A DNA stretch of 64,000 bases from Paguma larvata (lineage: Eukaryota > Chordata > Mammalia > Carnivora > Viverridae), in NCBI GenBank assembly GCA_030068075.1, contig CM057833.1:43915587-43979586 (forward strand). Direction: 5' to 3'. The notes under the pieces were generated by a model that was not told the origin of the DNA, did not search any database, and worked only from the letters and a program-made list of their open reading frames with translations. Shown in pieces: positions 63,511 to 64,000 of the stretch (positions are counted from its first letter, which is position 1; each line of letters starts with the position of its first letter). The position numbers and the translations under genes are program-made.

Positions 63511-64000
63511 CCAGTTAATGAGAACTCATGAGGAGGATCACATACCCATTGTAACTAGACTGGATCAATGAAGCCAAAACAGCTTCATCGGTGTGTGCCG
63601 CATTATCTAAGATAAAGATATAACTTCCATTATAATATTTTGTTATTGTAAGTGGTCCCTAGGCTCTCTTTGTTAATTCATAGTAGACTAGAACTCCAGA
63701 TTGGGATCCATTTGATTGGCCAGATCTCGTCTTTACCGATGAAGGTAGACAAATTGCCTAGGGACAATTCTGATGAGCTCCCAAGAGAGAACCAGAGTAG
63801 TGAGTGGAAATTACCAGAAGAGCGCTTTCAGCCCCCTGCCTTACATTCCCATCTAATGCCAGCGACACTCTTTCCCACACCTGATGTCTTAGGTATCGAA
63901 GCTATGTTTGGTCATGTACTAGCTCTGTGACCACTTCATTTCTTGAGACTCTATGTTTGCACCTGTTCACGGGCGACTTGTGAAAATCAAACGAAGCTGC
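63511..64000. other. Unassigned DNA to window end
   Basis: Possible MIR-like bits at 63900-63980 ('gtactagctctgtgaccact'). A 92-codon frame at 63652-63930 has no recognised domain. Confidence 0.35.

Overview
This window is nuclear DNA from a carnivoran mammal, most likely a cat (Felidae). The best evidence is at least 28 copies of the carnivore tRNA-Lys-derived SINE (CAN-SINE/SINEC). Many are the form typical of cats: a head like 'GCGCCTGGGTGGCTCAGTCG', an A box around TGGCTCAGTCGG, a B box around GAGTTCGAGCC, a CT-rich middle and an (AATAAA)n/A-rich tail. Many copies have target-site duplications (TSDs) that can be read directly. A short carnivore-type L1 3' end with a perfect 15-bp TSD agrees with this.

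I found no protein-coding gene, no exon set, no convincing processed pseudogene, no structural RNA gene and no CpG island. All long open frames lie in repeats (SINE, L2, old LTRs) or in unremarkable single-copy DNA. The window reads as intergenic DNA or one large intron. Nothing bacterial, phage-like or CRISPR-like is present, and I did not find a new multi-gene system.

Layout. 0-8.5 kb: MIR and L2 relics, an old L1 5' part carrying a SINE and a MaLR LTR, then an L1 3' end hit twice at one site by SINEs. 8.5-18.3 kb: a second SINE pair at one shared target site, MIRs, an old LTR-like repeat with a GATA microsatellite, and an internally deleted old L1. 18-29 kb: an 11-kb interval with no CAN-SINE, made of MIR and L2 relics, a MaLR LTR interrupted by the L1 fragment, and a 62-bp-period duplication. 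28.7-29.3 kb: unique DNA with three bZIP-type motifs. 29-36.6 kb: SINEs, AT-rich tracts, two hAT-type DNA transposon relics, 0.9 kb of unique DNA with a palindromic double E-box, and an LTR-like repeat split by a SINE with a perfect 16-bp TSD. 37-44.5 kb: an old L1 with a perfect 43-bp tandem duplication, a probable solo ERV LTR inside a MIR, a 200-bp homopurine tract with a G-quadruplex motif, and SINE pairs. 44.5-53 kb: MER20-type transposons carrying two SINEs, a long antisense L2 carrying a SINE-in-SINE structure, and the longest sense L2 (about 1.3 kb). 53-64 kb: a long TG microsatellite, L1, MIR and L2 fragments, several SINEs, and about 3 kb of unique DNA.

The parts do not form a pathway. 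What links them is insertion history. Ancient L2/MIR/hAT/MaLR layers were hit by old L1s, then by CAN-SINEs and the L1 fragment, and finally changed by microsatellite growth and small tandem duplications. Family names (MIR, L2, L1M, MLT1, MER20) come from recognising consensus features by eye. Boundaries of the ancient elements are approximate, while SINE boundaries with quoted TSDs are close to exact.
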